Assembly (NCBI GenBank): GCA_965215215.1
Contig: OZ244043.1
Location: forward strand, 3,348,001-3,412,000
Source of the DNA: CALDTK01 sp965215215
Lineage (GTDB): Bacteria; Bacteroidota; Bacteroidia; Chitinophagales; Saprospiraceae
Reading direction: 5' to 3'
Length of the DNA stretch: 64,000 bases
Part shown: piece after piece, positions 45,913 through 54,768 of the stretch
Position numbering within the stretch: the first letter of the stretch is position 1
Layout: each line of letters begins with the position of its first letter
Program-made: the position numbers and the translations under genes
The notes under the pieces: generated by a model
Database searches by the model: none
What the model was told of the DNA's origin: nothing
The model's input: the letters and a program-made list of their open reading frames with translations, nothing else

Positions 45913-45934
45913 AAAAAATAAAAGGAAAACCCCT

Positions 45935-47686
45935 ATGGCTCTCGCTAGTGGCCTCCCCGGCTTTACCCCGCTTCAGCGTCTTGGGAGGCTTCTCGTACCC
46001 GACCGTAGGGACATTGGATATATTTATCTGTACGCGGTACTGATCGGTTTGCTCTCGTTGGCGGGACCGCTCGGCGTGCAGGCTATCATCAACCTCATCG
46101 CGGGGGGCGAGTTTAACGCTTCGCTCGTCGCGCTCGCCCTCGTGGTCACCGCCGCAGCTACATTCATCGGGGTCCTGAAGGTCATGCAGCGCATCGTGGC
46201 CGAGACCCTGCAGCGGCGTCTGTTCACGCGCGCGGCCCTCGAGTTTGCGTATCGTCTGCCCCGGATCCGGATCGAGGCGCTACGCGATAGCTATCCCCCG
46301 GAGCTCGTCAACCGTTTCTTCGATACGGTCAACATTCAGAAGGGCCTACCCAAAATCTTGCTCGATCTTAGCTCGGCCATTATGCAGATCGTCTTCGGGC
46401 TCGTGCTCGTCACGTTCTACAATGCGCTGTTCGGGCTGTTCGGCCTACTGCTCATCGTCCTGCTCGGGGTAATGTTGTTTTCGTTGTGGAGCGGCTCGCT
46501 GCTGTCGAGTTTGCTCGAGAGTAAGTACAAATACGCGGTGGCCGGCTGGCTGGAAGATATCGCGCGCGCCAACAATACGTTTAAGCTCGCGGGGGGGGCA
46601 CAGCTCGCTATGAATCGTACGGATACACTGGTGTTGGGCTACCTCGAGAACCGCGACCGCCATTTCCGCTACCTGTTGTTTCACTACGGTGGCCTCATCG
46701 CCCTACAGGGTACGCTCATCCTGAGCTTCCTACTTTTTGGCGGCTACTTAGTCATCGAAAACAGCATCAATATCGGGCAATTCGTAGCCGCGGAGCTAGT
46801 CGTCCTTATTATCGCCTCCAGCGTCGAAAAATTGGTCTACTCCTTTGAAACCGTGTACGACGTGGTCACCGGCGTCGAGAAGCTGGCCGCCGTAACGGAT
46901 CTCCCGCTGGAAGACGGGGGGAGTATGCCGTTCAGCCAGGTCGATACGGGCAACGGTATCCGGGTAGAGGCAACAAAGCTTTCGTTCACCTACCCCCGCT
47001 CCGGTATTGTCGCCCTCAAGAACATCGATTTGGAGCTGGCACCCAACGAGCGTTTTTGCCTGGCGGGATTCAACCGTTCGGGCCGCTCGACCCTCGTGCA
47101 GTTGCTCGCCGGGCTGCGCCTCGATTTTAGCGGGCGCCTGCTCTACAACGAAACCCCCATCAAGAACTACGCGTTGGATACCCTCCGGCAGGCGATCGGG
47201 GATTACACACCGGACGAGGAGATTATCCCGGGTACGGTAACGGATAACATATGTCTAGGTCACCCCAATGTGAGCTTCCACGACATCAGGTGGGCGCTCG
47301 AGCTCGCGGGACTCAAGGAGTGGTTAGCCGAGCAGGCCGACGGCTACGAATCCGTCCTCTCGGCCGAGGGGCTCGACCTGCCGCGGTCGGTGCGTACGCG
47401 CCTACTGCTCGCCCGGGCGGTCGTTCGGCGCCCGCGGCTACTCGTGATCGGCGGTTTGCTCGACCAGCTCGAACCCGGGATGCGCGATCTGATCGTTCAA
47501 CGTCTAATCGATCGTGAGAACCCTTGGACGCTGGTGATCTCGAGCAACGACCCGCGCATCGCCGAGCTCTGCGATCGGGTCGGGGTACTCCACCGCGGTA
47601 AATTTACCGCGCTCGGGGATCCGAAGTCCGTCTTCGCACAGCCCGCCGTTCGCGGTGTTTGGTCTTCGCCCGTTCAGCTCGCTTAA
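45935..47686 (+). CDS. ABC-transporter-like protein with degenerate nucleotide-binding domain
   Basis: A 583-residue exporter-type half transporter: a membrane domain of about six helices (residues 20-310), then a cassette domain. The cassette can be aligned throughout, but the catalytic residues are replaced. Walker A reads GFNRSGRST (378-386, Lys to Arg and a Gly to Arg). The Q-loop has Asp427. The signature LSGGQ becomes LPRSV (482-486). Walker B ends VIGG (506-507, Asp and Glu to Gly). The switch His is Asn538. The frame is intact and the domain well kept, so it looks like a selected pseudo-ATPase, not a pseudogene. An AAAGGA ribosome site precedes ATG. Confidence 0.9.
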   Translation: MALASGLPGFTPLQRLGRLLVPDRRDIGYIYLYAVLIGLLSLAGPLGVQAIINLIAGGEFNASLVALALVVTAAATFIGVLKVMQRIVAETLQRRLFTRAALEFAYRLPRIRIEALRDSYPPELVNRFFDTVNIQKGLPKILLDLSSAIMQIVFGLVLVTFYNALFGLFGLLLIVLLGVMLFSLWSGSLLSSLLESKYKYAVAGWLEDIARANNTFKLAGGAQLAMNRTDTLVLGYLENRDRHFRYLLFHYGGLIALQGTLILSFLLFGGYLVIENSINIGQFVAAELVVLIIASSVEKLVYSFETVYDVVTGVEKLAAVTDLPLEDGGSMPFSQVDTGNGIRVEATKLSFTYPRSGIVALKNIDLELAPNERFCLAGFNRSGRSTLVQLLAGLRLDFSGRLLYNETPIKNYALDTLRQAIGDYTPDEEIIPGTVTDNICLGHPNVSFHDIRWALELAGLKEWLAEQADGYESVLSAEGLDLPRSVRTRLLLARAVVRRPRLLVIGGLLDQLEPGMRDLIVQRLIDRENPWTLVISSNDPRIAELCDRVGVLHRGKFTALGDPKSVFAQPAVRGVWSSPVQLA

Positions 47687-47702
47687 GCACACTATCCTCA
47701 CT

Positions 47703-49088
47703 ATGCTCAATCTTTCACCACGGTCGGTCTCGTCGAGTGTCGAGCAGTTACGGCTCGAGTCGCTCAACCACTCCAAGCTGCCCACGAGTCAGCGCATGTT
47801 CCGGCGCTGGACGCTTGCGATCCTCCTGATCGGCGTCCTGTTCCTGTTTCTGCCTTGGGTGCAAAATTTTCGGGCCAAGGGTATGGTCACGGCTTTCGAC
47901 CCGGAGGTCCGCCCGCAAACTATCCAATCCACCATCCCCGGCCGCGTGGAGGCCTGGTACGTCTTCGAGGGCGACAGCGTCGTGCGCGGCGATACGATCG
48001 TCCGACTCTCCGAGACGAAGCCCGAGTACCTCGATCCGCAGCTCGTGGAGCGCACCGGGGCCACCCGCGACGCGAAGTCGAGCAGCGCCGGGGGTTACCT
48101 AGCCAAGGCGCAGGCCCTGGAACGGCAAGCCGTTTCCCTCGAGCAGGAGCAGGAGTTCAAGCTGCGGCAGGCGCAGAACAAGCTCGAACAGAGCCGGGGC
48201 TACGTAGCCATCCTCGAGGCCGAGTTGGCGCAGCAGGAAGCCGAGCTCGAGGTCGCTACCTACCAGCTCGAACGGGCCGATAGCCTGTATCGCCGGGGCC
48301 TGAAGTCGCTCACCGACCAGGAGGGGAAGCGACTCAAGGTGCAGGAGACCAGGGCGAAGCTGACCAGCACGCAGAACAAGCTCGCGCAGGCGCAAACGGA
48401 CATACGGCAGGCGAGCCTGGCGATAGAGGGCTTGGCCCCGGAGTACGCCGGCAAACTGGCCAAAGTCGAATCCGACCGGCAGAGCGCCCTCACCGACTAC
48501 TACACGGCCGTCGGTGATGTAGCGAAGCTCACCTCGCAGGAGGCCGGTTACCGCATCCGCCGCGGCTACAATTACATCACCGCGCCCCAGAACGGTATCG
48601 TTTCCAAGATCCGCCGACCGGGCATCGGGGAGACGGTAAAGGAGGGGGAGGAGGTGGTCAGCATTCTGCCCAGCAACTTCGAGGCCGCCGTGGAGATCTA
48701 CGTCGAGCCCTTCAACCTACCGCTCGTGCAGCTGGGCGAGGACGTCCGGCTACTCTTCGACGGTTGGCCCGCCATCGTGTTCAGCGGCTGGCCGGGAGCG
48801 AGCTACGGCACCTTCGTGGGCAGGATCGCGGCCGTCGACAACATCATCGACGAGAAGGGCCGCTACCGTGTACTCGTCACGCCGTCTTTGGAGGGGAAAT
48901 CCTGGCCGAAAGCTCTGCGCCCGGGATCCGGGGCCGAAGGGGTGGTCCTGCTCAACCGGGTACCGGTGTGGTACGAGTTCTGGCGCCAACTCAACGCTTT
49001 CCCCCCCGATTACTACCAGGGCGACGGCCCGGTCGCCGGCAAGGAGACCGCCAAGCGCAAAGCCCCCGCAAAAGCCGTCGCGAAATGA
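47703..49088 (+). CDS. HlyD-family periplasmic adaptor
   Basis: A 461-residue membrane-fusion protein. One N-terminal transmembrane helix (about residues 38-55, LAILLIGVLFLFLPWV) is followed by half a lipoyl domain (TIPGRVEAWYVFEGDSVVRGDTI), a long coiled-coil hairpin (about 145-280) and the second lipoyl half with beta-barrel (TAPQNGIVSKIRRPGIGETVKEGE). It would bridge the ABC protein to TolC. ATG 47703 is 16 bases after the ABC stop. A Lys/Ala-rich tail ends with an ATGA overlap into the TolC gene. Confidence 0.92.
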   Translation: MLNLSPRSVSSSVEQLRLESLNHSKLPTSQRMFRRWTLAILLIGVLFLFLPWVQNFRAKGMVTAFDPEVRPQTIQSTIPGRVEAWYVFEGDSVVRGDTIVRLSETKPEYLDPQLVERTGATRDAKSSSAGGYLAKAQALERQAVSLEQEQEFKLRQAQNKLEQSRGYVAILEAELAQQEAELEVATYQLERADSLYRRGLKSLTDQEGKRLKVQETRAKLTSTQNKLAQAQTDIRQASLAIEGLAPEYAGKLAKVESDRQSALTDYYTAVGDVAKLTSQEAGYRIRRGYNYITAPQNGIVSKIRRPGIGETVKEGEEVVSILPSNFEAAVEIYVEPFNLPLVQLGEDVRLLFDGWPAIVFSGWPGASYGTFVGRIAAVDNIIDEKGRYRVLVTPSLEGKSWPKALRPGSGAEGVVLLNRVPVWYEFWRQLNAFPPDYYQGDGPVAGKETAKRKAPAKAVAK

Positions 49089-50467
49089 GTAGCTCGTTGC
49101 CCCGTCGGATACAACGGGTTTTGGCGCAAGCCGTCTGCGCGCTGCTGACCCTCGGTAGCGCCCCGGCGCAGGAGCTGTCGCTGCAGGAGGTGCTCGACTG
49201 GACGCTCGACGAGCACCCCGCCGCCGAGCTCGCCGCCGCCGTGGAGGCGCGGGGCGTGGCCGAACTCATGGCCGCGCGCGGTGCCTACGACCCGACTGTC
49301 ACGGCCGGGGCAGACCACAAGAGCTACCTCGGCACCGAGTACTTCACCTACGGAGACGTCGGCCTGAGCTGGCAGAGTCCGCTTGCGCTAAAACTCGAGG
49401 CGGGTCGCCAGTGGGCCGACGGCACCTACCTCAACCAGGAACGGACGGTGCCCGCGGACGGCCAGGCCTACCTCTCGTTGAAGTTGCCCGTGTTGCAGGG
49501 CTTGCTCACCGACAAGTACCGCACCGAGGTGGCGCAGGGCAAACTGGCCGTGGACCGCAACCGGGCGGCGGCGAACGTGATCCGCAACGAACTCCGCTAC
49601 GACGTTACGGTAGCCTACGCCGAGTGGGTGTACGCCGAGCGCGTGCTGCTGATAAGCCGGGAGACGGAGTCGCTGATCGAACAGCGACTCTCCGCCACGC
49701 GCGACTTGTACCAACAGGGGGATAAGCCCGCCGTGGATACGCTCGAGGCTACCGTAGCGCTGGCCAACCAGCGACTCAACAGGCAGGAAGCCGTGGTCGC
49801 GCTCACGCTCGCGCAGCAGACCCTACAGACGCTGTACTGGCCGTTGCGCGACGAGAGTCGTCCCGCGAACCAGGCCGGCGCAACGCTTCAGCTCCCCTTC
49901 GATACCATTTCGCCGATGCGCAACCCGGCGCTTACGGAACTGCGCGTCACGGCCGCTCAACTCAGCCTCGAACAACGCTTGAAGCGGGAGTACCGCAAGC
50001 CCGAACTCAACCTATCGTACAGCCTACTCGGCGACGGGTTCGACCTGGCTCCGGGCTCGGAGGAGCTCGGTCACGACCGCATCGGTGCCGGCTACAAGCT
50101 CGGCGCCACGTTCCGCTACCCACTGCTCACGCGTACGGCACGAGCCAACCAACAGATCACGGCGCTCAAAGTGGCCGAGACGCGCGCCAAGCAGGCCGTC
50201 AAAACCGCCGAGCTCCAACGCGCCGCCACGGGTTACCGTCAGGCCGTACGCGCCTTCGACGCCCAACTGCAGGACGCCGAGGCGTTGGTGGAGCAGACCC
50301 GCACCCTGCTCACCGCCGAGCGGGAGTTGTTTGGCCTGGGGGAGTCGACACAGTTCTTACTGAACTCGCGCGAGCAAACCCTACAAAAGGCGTTGCTCAC
50401 CGTGGAGAAGCTACAGCTCTCGCGCACGAAGTCGGCCGCGGCGGTTTGGAAGAGCATCGGCCGGTAG
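49085..50467 (+). CDS. TolC-family outer-membrane efflux protein
   Basis: A 460-residue protein with a signal peptide (residues about 1-29, ending near SAPAQ). Two repeats of coiled-coil helices and beta strands follow, with ELSLQEVLDWTLDEHPA as the family's typical opening. It is the outer-membrane channel of the tripartite set with the ABC and HlyD proteins. Start overlaps the HlyD stop (ATGA), and it is the last gene of the three-gene operon. Confidence 0.93.
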   Translation: MSSSLPRRIQRVLAQAVCALLTLGSAPAQELSLQEVLDWTLDEHPAAELAAAVEARGVAELMAARGAYDPTVTAGADHKSYLGTEYFTYGDVGLSWQSPLALKLEAGRQWADGTYLNQERTVPADGQAYLSLKLPVLQGLLTDKYRTEVAQGKLAVDRNRAAANVIRNELRYDVTVAYAEWVYAERVLLISRETESLIEQRLSATRDLYQQGDKPAVDTLEATVALANQRLNRQEAVVALTLAQQTLQTLYWPLRDESRPANQAGATLQLPFDTISPMRNPALTELRVTAAQLSLEQRLKREYRKPELNLSYSLLGDGFDLAPGSEELGHDRIGAGYKLGATFRYPLLTRTARANQQITALKVAETRAKQAVKTAELQRAATGYRQAVRAFDAQLQDAEALVEQTRTLLTAERELFGLGESTQFLLNSREQTLQKALLTVEKLQLSRTKSAAAVWKSIGR

Positions 50468-50532
50468 GCGCCACGCGGCTGGATTACATTGGCCACTCCG
50501 ACTACCTCTGCCGCCCCGTGCCCCCACCGCCC

Positions 50533-52062
50533 ATGCCCACGATCGACCTTTCCGATTTACTCGCCGACCCCAGCTGGGTGAGCGCGTTCACGAGTCAAGA
50601 CCTCCCCACGTACCTGAGTAAGCAACGCTGGTACACGAGCAAGGGGGCCGTTATACGCGGCGCGAAATTGGAGGCCCTGCCCTGGGACCGTGCGGACGAA
50701 GGGCTCTGGCTGCTGTCCCTCGAGTTCGAAGCGGCGCAGCCGGAGACCCGCCTCCTCACCGTACGCGTAGCGGGGGATCGCGTGGCCGACGACGACGCGC
50801 ACTTGCTGAGTCGAGTACCGGGCGGGGCGATCGTGGAGGCCCTCGGCGATGCCTCCTTCCGGGAGCGGCTCTACCGCTTCATCCGGAGCGGTGCCACGAG
50901 CGAGAACGCGCGCGGGACACTACGCGGGGACGTCGGTACCGCCCTCGCCGAGCAGCCGCTGTCGGACAGCCAGCTGCCCCCGCAAAACTCCTCCAACACC
51001 GTGGTGGTGTACGAGCCCGACGGTTTTCTGAAGCTCTTTCGCAAAACGGAGCCCGGACTGCATCCGGACGCCGAGCTGATCCGGTACCTCAGCGAGGAGT
51101 GTGGCTTCGGTTCGGTGCCGGTCTACGGCGGCGCGCTCAGCTTCGAACCGGCAACCGGCGGCGAGCCGCTCTCGCTGGGTCTGTTGTTGGGTAAGGTCGA
51201 CCACCAGGGCGAAGCGTGGGAGACGACCCTACACGACGTCGGCGAGTACGCCCGACGCTACCGGCGGGGCGCGGTGCCGGAGGTACCCGTGGACGAGGCG
51301 TTGGGCACACCGCTGAACGTAGCGGACGTCGACGAGCGGCTGCGCGAGGCGATGGGGGAGGATACGCTGCGCAGGGTACGACTCCTGGGCGAGCGAACCG
51401 CCGAGCTTCACATGCACCTGGCGTCGGCTACGGCGGATTCGCTGCGGCCGGAGGTACTCGATCAGGGCTACTGGCTGAGGACGCGGACCGGGTTGTACGA
51501 GCGGTTGGAACGGGAGAGTCGGTTTGCGGACGACACCTCCGCCGAAAGTTTGGCGACCCTCAAATCCTGGCTAGAGCGCGTCGAGCTGCCCGTTTTGCCG
51601 CGGGGGCTCATCCGCGTGCACGGCGACTATCACCTCGGTCAGGTACTCGATACGGGCGACGACCTGATCGTCATCGACTTCGAGGGGGAACCGCTGCACT
51701 CGCTCGCTTACCGTCGGGCTCGCCACGCGGCGTTTAAAGACGTAGCGGGAATGCTCCGCAGCCTCCACTACGCGCCTTACGCGTACGCCCTCAACGAGGC
51801 CGACGGGGCCGACTGGGCGCTCGCGGCCGCGCAGCCCTGGTATGCCGTGGCTTCACGTTTATTCCTGTCCACTTACCTCGAGCGGGCCGGTGCGGCGCGT
51901 TTCATTCCGACGGACCAGGAGGAACGCGCCAACATGCTCGCGTTTTTCCTGGCCGATAAGGCATTGTACGAGCTGGCTTACGAACGCGCTAGTCGCCCGG
52001 GGTGGACGGGGATCCCGGTCCGGGGTCTCCAGCAGGTGGCCGCCATGCTGACCTCCCGGTAA
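50533..52062 (+). CDS. mak: Maltokinase
   Basis: Phosphorylates maltose to maltose-1-phosphate, the donor used by GlgE. It is a 509-residue stand-alone enzyme, not fused to trehalose synthase. The N-terminal cap has LSKQRWYTSKG (a known motif), followed by NSSNTVVVY and LKLFRK in the kinase N-lobe. HGDYHLGQVL (catalytic) and VIDFEGEP (metal ligand) lie in the C-lobe. ATG 50533 starts before the cap motif. Located 65 bases after the TolC gene and upstream of glgB. Confidence 0.92.
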   Translation: MPTIDLSDLLADPSWVSAFTSQDLPTYLSKQRWYTSKGAVIRGAKLEALPWDRADEGLWLLSLEFEAAQPETRLLTVRVAGDRVADDDAHLLSRVPGGAIVEALGDASFRERLYRFIRSGATSENARGTLRGDVGTALAEQPLSDSQLPPQNSSNTVVVYEPDGFLKLFRKTEPGLHPDAELIRYLSEECGFGSVPVYGGALSFEPATGGEPLSLGLLLGKVDHQGEAWETTLHDVGEYARRYRRGAVPEVPVDEALGTPLNVADVDERLREAMGEDTLRRVRLLGERTAELHMHLASATADSLRPEVLDQGYWLRTRTGLYERLERESRFADDTSAESLATLKSWLERVELPVLPRGLIRVHGDYHLGQVLDTGDDLIVIDFEGEPLHSLAYRRARHAAFKDVAGMLRSLHYAPYAYALNEADGADWALAAAQPWYAVASRLFLSTYLERAGAARFIPTDQEERANMLAFFLADKALYELAYERASRPGWTGIPVRGLQQVAAMLTSR

Positions 52063-52334
52063 CCGTAGAGCCGTACCATAAGGTAGCTCGGGATAAACCG
52101 CGAATGGCGCAGAATACGTTGCGGTAGAAAGCAAATTAATGTTGGCGTTCGCTGAACACGCCGATAAATTCTTTATTTGGTGTAGTAGTACCGGTTGTTG
52201 ATTAGCTATAACAAAACTATCCGCGCTTACGTGGACCACGTGTAGTATTTTACATCCCATTGCAGGACGTACGTCTCTAAGTTTGCATACCTCTACTACC
52301 GTAGTCCAACTCGTCACCAAACTCTCCGTGCTTT
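52063..52334. other. Intergenic region before the CBM48-type gene
   Basis: 272 bases, AT-richer than the genes around it. No ORF is convincing. A TAAGTTTG box (52278-52285), matching the Bacteroidota -7 consensus TAnnTTTG, lies 49 bases before the next ATG. A TTG lies upstream of it at shorter spacing than usual. Confidence 0.5.
52278..52285 (+). promoter_or_regulatory. Possible -7 element (TAnnTTTG)
   Basis: TAAGTTTG matches the Bacteroidota -7 consensus and lies in a plausible place before the CBM48-type gene. The expected -33 TTTG is not found at the normal distance, so confidence is low. Confidence 0.3.
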
Positions 52335-52646
52335 ATGATCAAGAAAGAATTTCTCAAAAGTCGCCCCGTTTGTAAAACCACCTTTAGCCTGTCTCCGGAG
52401 GAGCTCGACGGGGCCAAACAAGTGGGTGTGGTCGGCGAGTTCAACAACTGGGACCTGGAAGCCCCCATCGAGATGACGAAGAAGAAGAACGGGAACTACA
52501 CGGCGACCGTTGAGCTGCCCCTCGACAAGCAGGTACAGTTTCGTTACGTCCTCGACGGCAAGACGTGGGCGAATGAGTCCTCCGCCGATGCGTACGCCCA
52601 CACGCCCTTCGGGAGCGAGAACTCCGTGGTCCACACGCAGGTCTAG
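52335..52646 (+). CDS. Stand-alone CBM48/E-set glycogen-binding-type protein
   Basis: A 103-residue soluble beta-sandwich protein. CKTTFSLSPEELDGAKQVGVVGEFNNWDLEAP has the pattern of the early-set N-terminal domain of branching enzymes and AMPK-beta glycogen-binding domains (GEFNNWD, then a FRYVLDG block). It has no catalytic domain. Located between mak and glgB, it may bind glycogen or help enzymes dock. A terminator-like hairpin follows. Confidence 0.85.
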   Translation: MIKKEFLKSRPVCKTTFSLSPEELDGAKQVGVVGEFNNWDLEAPIEMTKKKNGNYTATVELPLDKQVQFRYVLDGKTWANESSADAYAHTPFGSENSVVHTQV

Positions 52647-52669
52647 TACCGAAGGAGTCACCGCTGTCC

Positions 52670-52712
52670 GGGAGCCCCTGTCTGTAGCCACAGGCAAGGG
52701 CTCCCTCGTTTT
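52670..52712 (+). terminator. Rho-independent terminator
   Basis: Stem GGGAGCCC with GGGCTCCC (8 pairs), an inner loop with CTGT/ACAG pairing, then TCGTTTT. It lies 23 bases after the CBM48-type stop codon and so ends that transcript before glgB. Confidence 0.85.
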
Positions 52713-52783
52713 GGCGAAAGCCGGACCCGAATCTTCGCGGTGGCCTTGCCTACCTTGTCCCGCTCTACCGTCTGCCCTCATTT

Positions 52784-54730
52784 ATGTCTGTATCCACCAA
52801 ACCGTACCCCGCCGTTCGCCCGGCCTCACGCTTCACCGAGCTGGACATCCACTTGTTCCGAGCGGGCAAGCACCACAAGCTGTACGATAAGCTCGGCGCG
52901 CACCCCATGCAGGTCGACGGTACGGAGGGCACCTACTTCGCCGTGTGGGCTCCCTCGGCGCGTGCGGTGAGCGTGATCGGTGAGTTCAACGGGTGGGACA
53001 GCGAGGCGCACCAGCTCTCCGCCCGGTGGGATAGCTCGGGAATCTGGGAGGGCTTCCTCCCGGAGGTGGGGCACGGCCAGCTCTACAAGTACGTGGTGAT
53101 CGCGGAGAACGGCACGCCGCTCGAGAAGGGCGATCCCTTCGCTCGCTACTGGGAGAACCCACCGCGCACGGCGAGCATCATTTGGGATAACCGACACGAC
53201 TGGCGGGACGAGACCTGGATGGCGGAGCGCGAGCGGTACAACGGGCTCGACAAGCCGATGTCCGTTTACGAAATCCACCTGGGCTCCTGGCGTAAGAAAG
53301 CCGGAGGCGCCGAAAGCCTGAGTTACAAGGAGCTCGCTACCGAGCTGGTGGACTACGTGAAGGAGAAGGGCTTCACGCACGTGGAGATGATGCCCGTCAT
53401 GGAGCATCCGTATTTCCCGAGCTGGGGCTACCAGATCACGGGCTATTTCGCCCCATCGAGTCGCTTCGGGGTCCCCGACGACTTCAGCTACTTGGTCGAC
53501 GCTTTCCACGGGGCGGGGATCGGGGTGATCCTCGACTGGGTACCGAGCCACTTCCCGGAAGACGCCCACGGGCTCGATCACTTCGACGGGACGCACCTCT
53601 ACGACCACGCCGACGAGCGCAAGGGGTTTCATCCGGACTGGAAGAGTCGCATATTCAATTACGGCAGAAACGAAGTGCGTTCGTTTCTCATCTCGAATGC
53701 GTTGTTTTGGTTGGACAAGTACCACGTGGACGGTCTCCGGGTCGATGCGGTGGCCTCCATGCTCTACCTCGATTACAGTCGCAAGGAGGGGGAGTGGATC
53801 CCGAACGAGTTCGGGGGGCGCGAGAACCTAGAAGCCATCCAATTTCTCAAGGAGTTTAACGAAGCGGTGTACCGGGACTTTCCCACCGCGGTTACGATCG
53901 CCGAGGAGTCGACGGCCTGGCCGGGTGTGTCGCGCCCCGTGTACACCGGAGGTTTAGGGTTCGGCCAGAAGTGGATGATGGGTTGGATGCACGACACGCT
54001 CCGCTACTTCGGTTACGATCCGATCTACCGGCAGTACCACCACTCGGAGCTGACCTTCTCCCTGGTCTACGCCTTTACGGAAAACTTCATGCTTCCGTTG
54101 AGTCACGACGAGGTGGTGTACGGCAAGGGGAGTTTGCTCACGCGGATGCCCGGTGACGAATGGCGCAAGTTCGCCAATCTGCGTACGCTCTTCGGGTACA
54201 TGTACACCCACCCGGGTACCAAGCTGCTCTTCATGGGGGGTGAGTTCGGGCAACCCACCGAGTGGTCGCTCGGCGACGGTTTGGACTGGGAGGTAGCCGC
54301 CGAGCCTATGCACGCCGGAGTGAGCGAGTGGCTGCAGGACGTCAACCATTTCTACAAAGAGACGCCCGCGCTGTACGAGTTGCAGTTCGACCAGGGCGGG
54401 TTCGAGTGGATCGACATGGGGGATGCCGCCAACTCTACCCTCAGCTACCTGCGTCGGGGCAAGGCGGACGACGATCTCGCGGTGGTGGTTCTCAACCTCA
54501 CGCCGACGCTCCGGGAGGTATACCGGGTCGGCTTGCCGAGCGGCGGGCGGTGGCGGGTGGCGCTCAACAGCGACGCGGCGCGGTACGGCGGGAGTGGGGT
54601 AGAGGCCGCCGACGGCACCATCGGTGCGGAAGGGGTGATTTGGCACGGCCGCGACCAAAGCCTCGAACTCCGGTTGCCCCCGCTCGCGAGTGTCGTACTC
54701 GTGCCGGTCGGAGGCGAGGCCAGCGTTTAG
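52784..54730 (+). CDS. glgB: 1,4-alpha-glucan branching enzyme
   Basis: Makes alpha-1,6 branches in glycogen. At 648 residues it has an N-terminal CBM48 E-set domain (GEFNGWD) and a GH13 barrel. The nucleophile Asp lies in GLRVDAVASMLYLDY and the acid/base Glu in TIAEESTAWPGV, with the conserved HDEV block LPLSHDEVVYGKGS. The C-terminal beta domain is complete. It shares its pathway with glgE and mak in this window. A ribosome site is not evident. Confidence 0.96.
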   Translation: MSVSTKPYPAVRPASRFTELDIHLFRAGKHHKLYDKLGAHPMQVDGTEGTYFAVWAPSARAVSVIGEFNGWDSEAHQLSARWDSSGIWEGFLPEVGHGQLYKYVVIAENGTPLEKGDPFARYWENPPRTASIIWDNRHDWRDETWMAERERYNGLDKPMSVYEIHLGSWRKKAGGAESLSYKELATELVDYVKEKGFTHVEMMPVMEHPYFPSWGYQITGYFAPSSRFGVPDDFSYLVDAFHGAGIGVILDWVPSHFPEDAHGLDHFDGTHLYDHADERKGFHPDWKSRIFNYGRNEVRSFLISNALFWLDKYHVDGLRVDAVASMLYLDYSRKEGEWIPNEFGGRENLEAIQFLKEFNEAVYRDFPTAVTIAEESTAWPGVSRPVYTGGLGFGQKWMMGWMHDTLRYFGYDPIYRQYHHSELTFSLVYAFTENFMLPLSHDEVVYGKGSLLTRMPGDEWRKFANLRTLFGYMYTHPGTKLLFMGGEFGQPTEWSLGDGLDWEVAAEPMHAGVSEWLQDVNHFYKETPALYELQFDQGGFEWIDMGDAANSTLSYLRRGKADDDLAVVVLNLTPTLREVYRVGLPSGGRWRVALNSDAARYGGSGVEAADGTIGAEGVIWHGRDQSLELRLPPLASVVLVPVGGEASV

Positions 54731-54768
54731 AGGCCAGTGTATCTTGCGAGTACTCGTCGAAGGAATTT

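Noticed and set aside
45935..47686. Pseudogene call for the ABC protein
   Set aside because: The frame is intact over 583 codons, neighbours overlap in translation, and changes are confined to catalytic positions, which argues for selection instead of decay.
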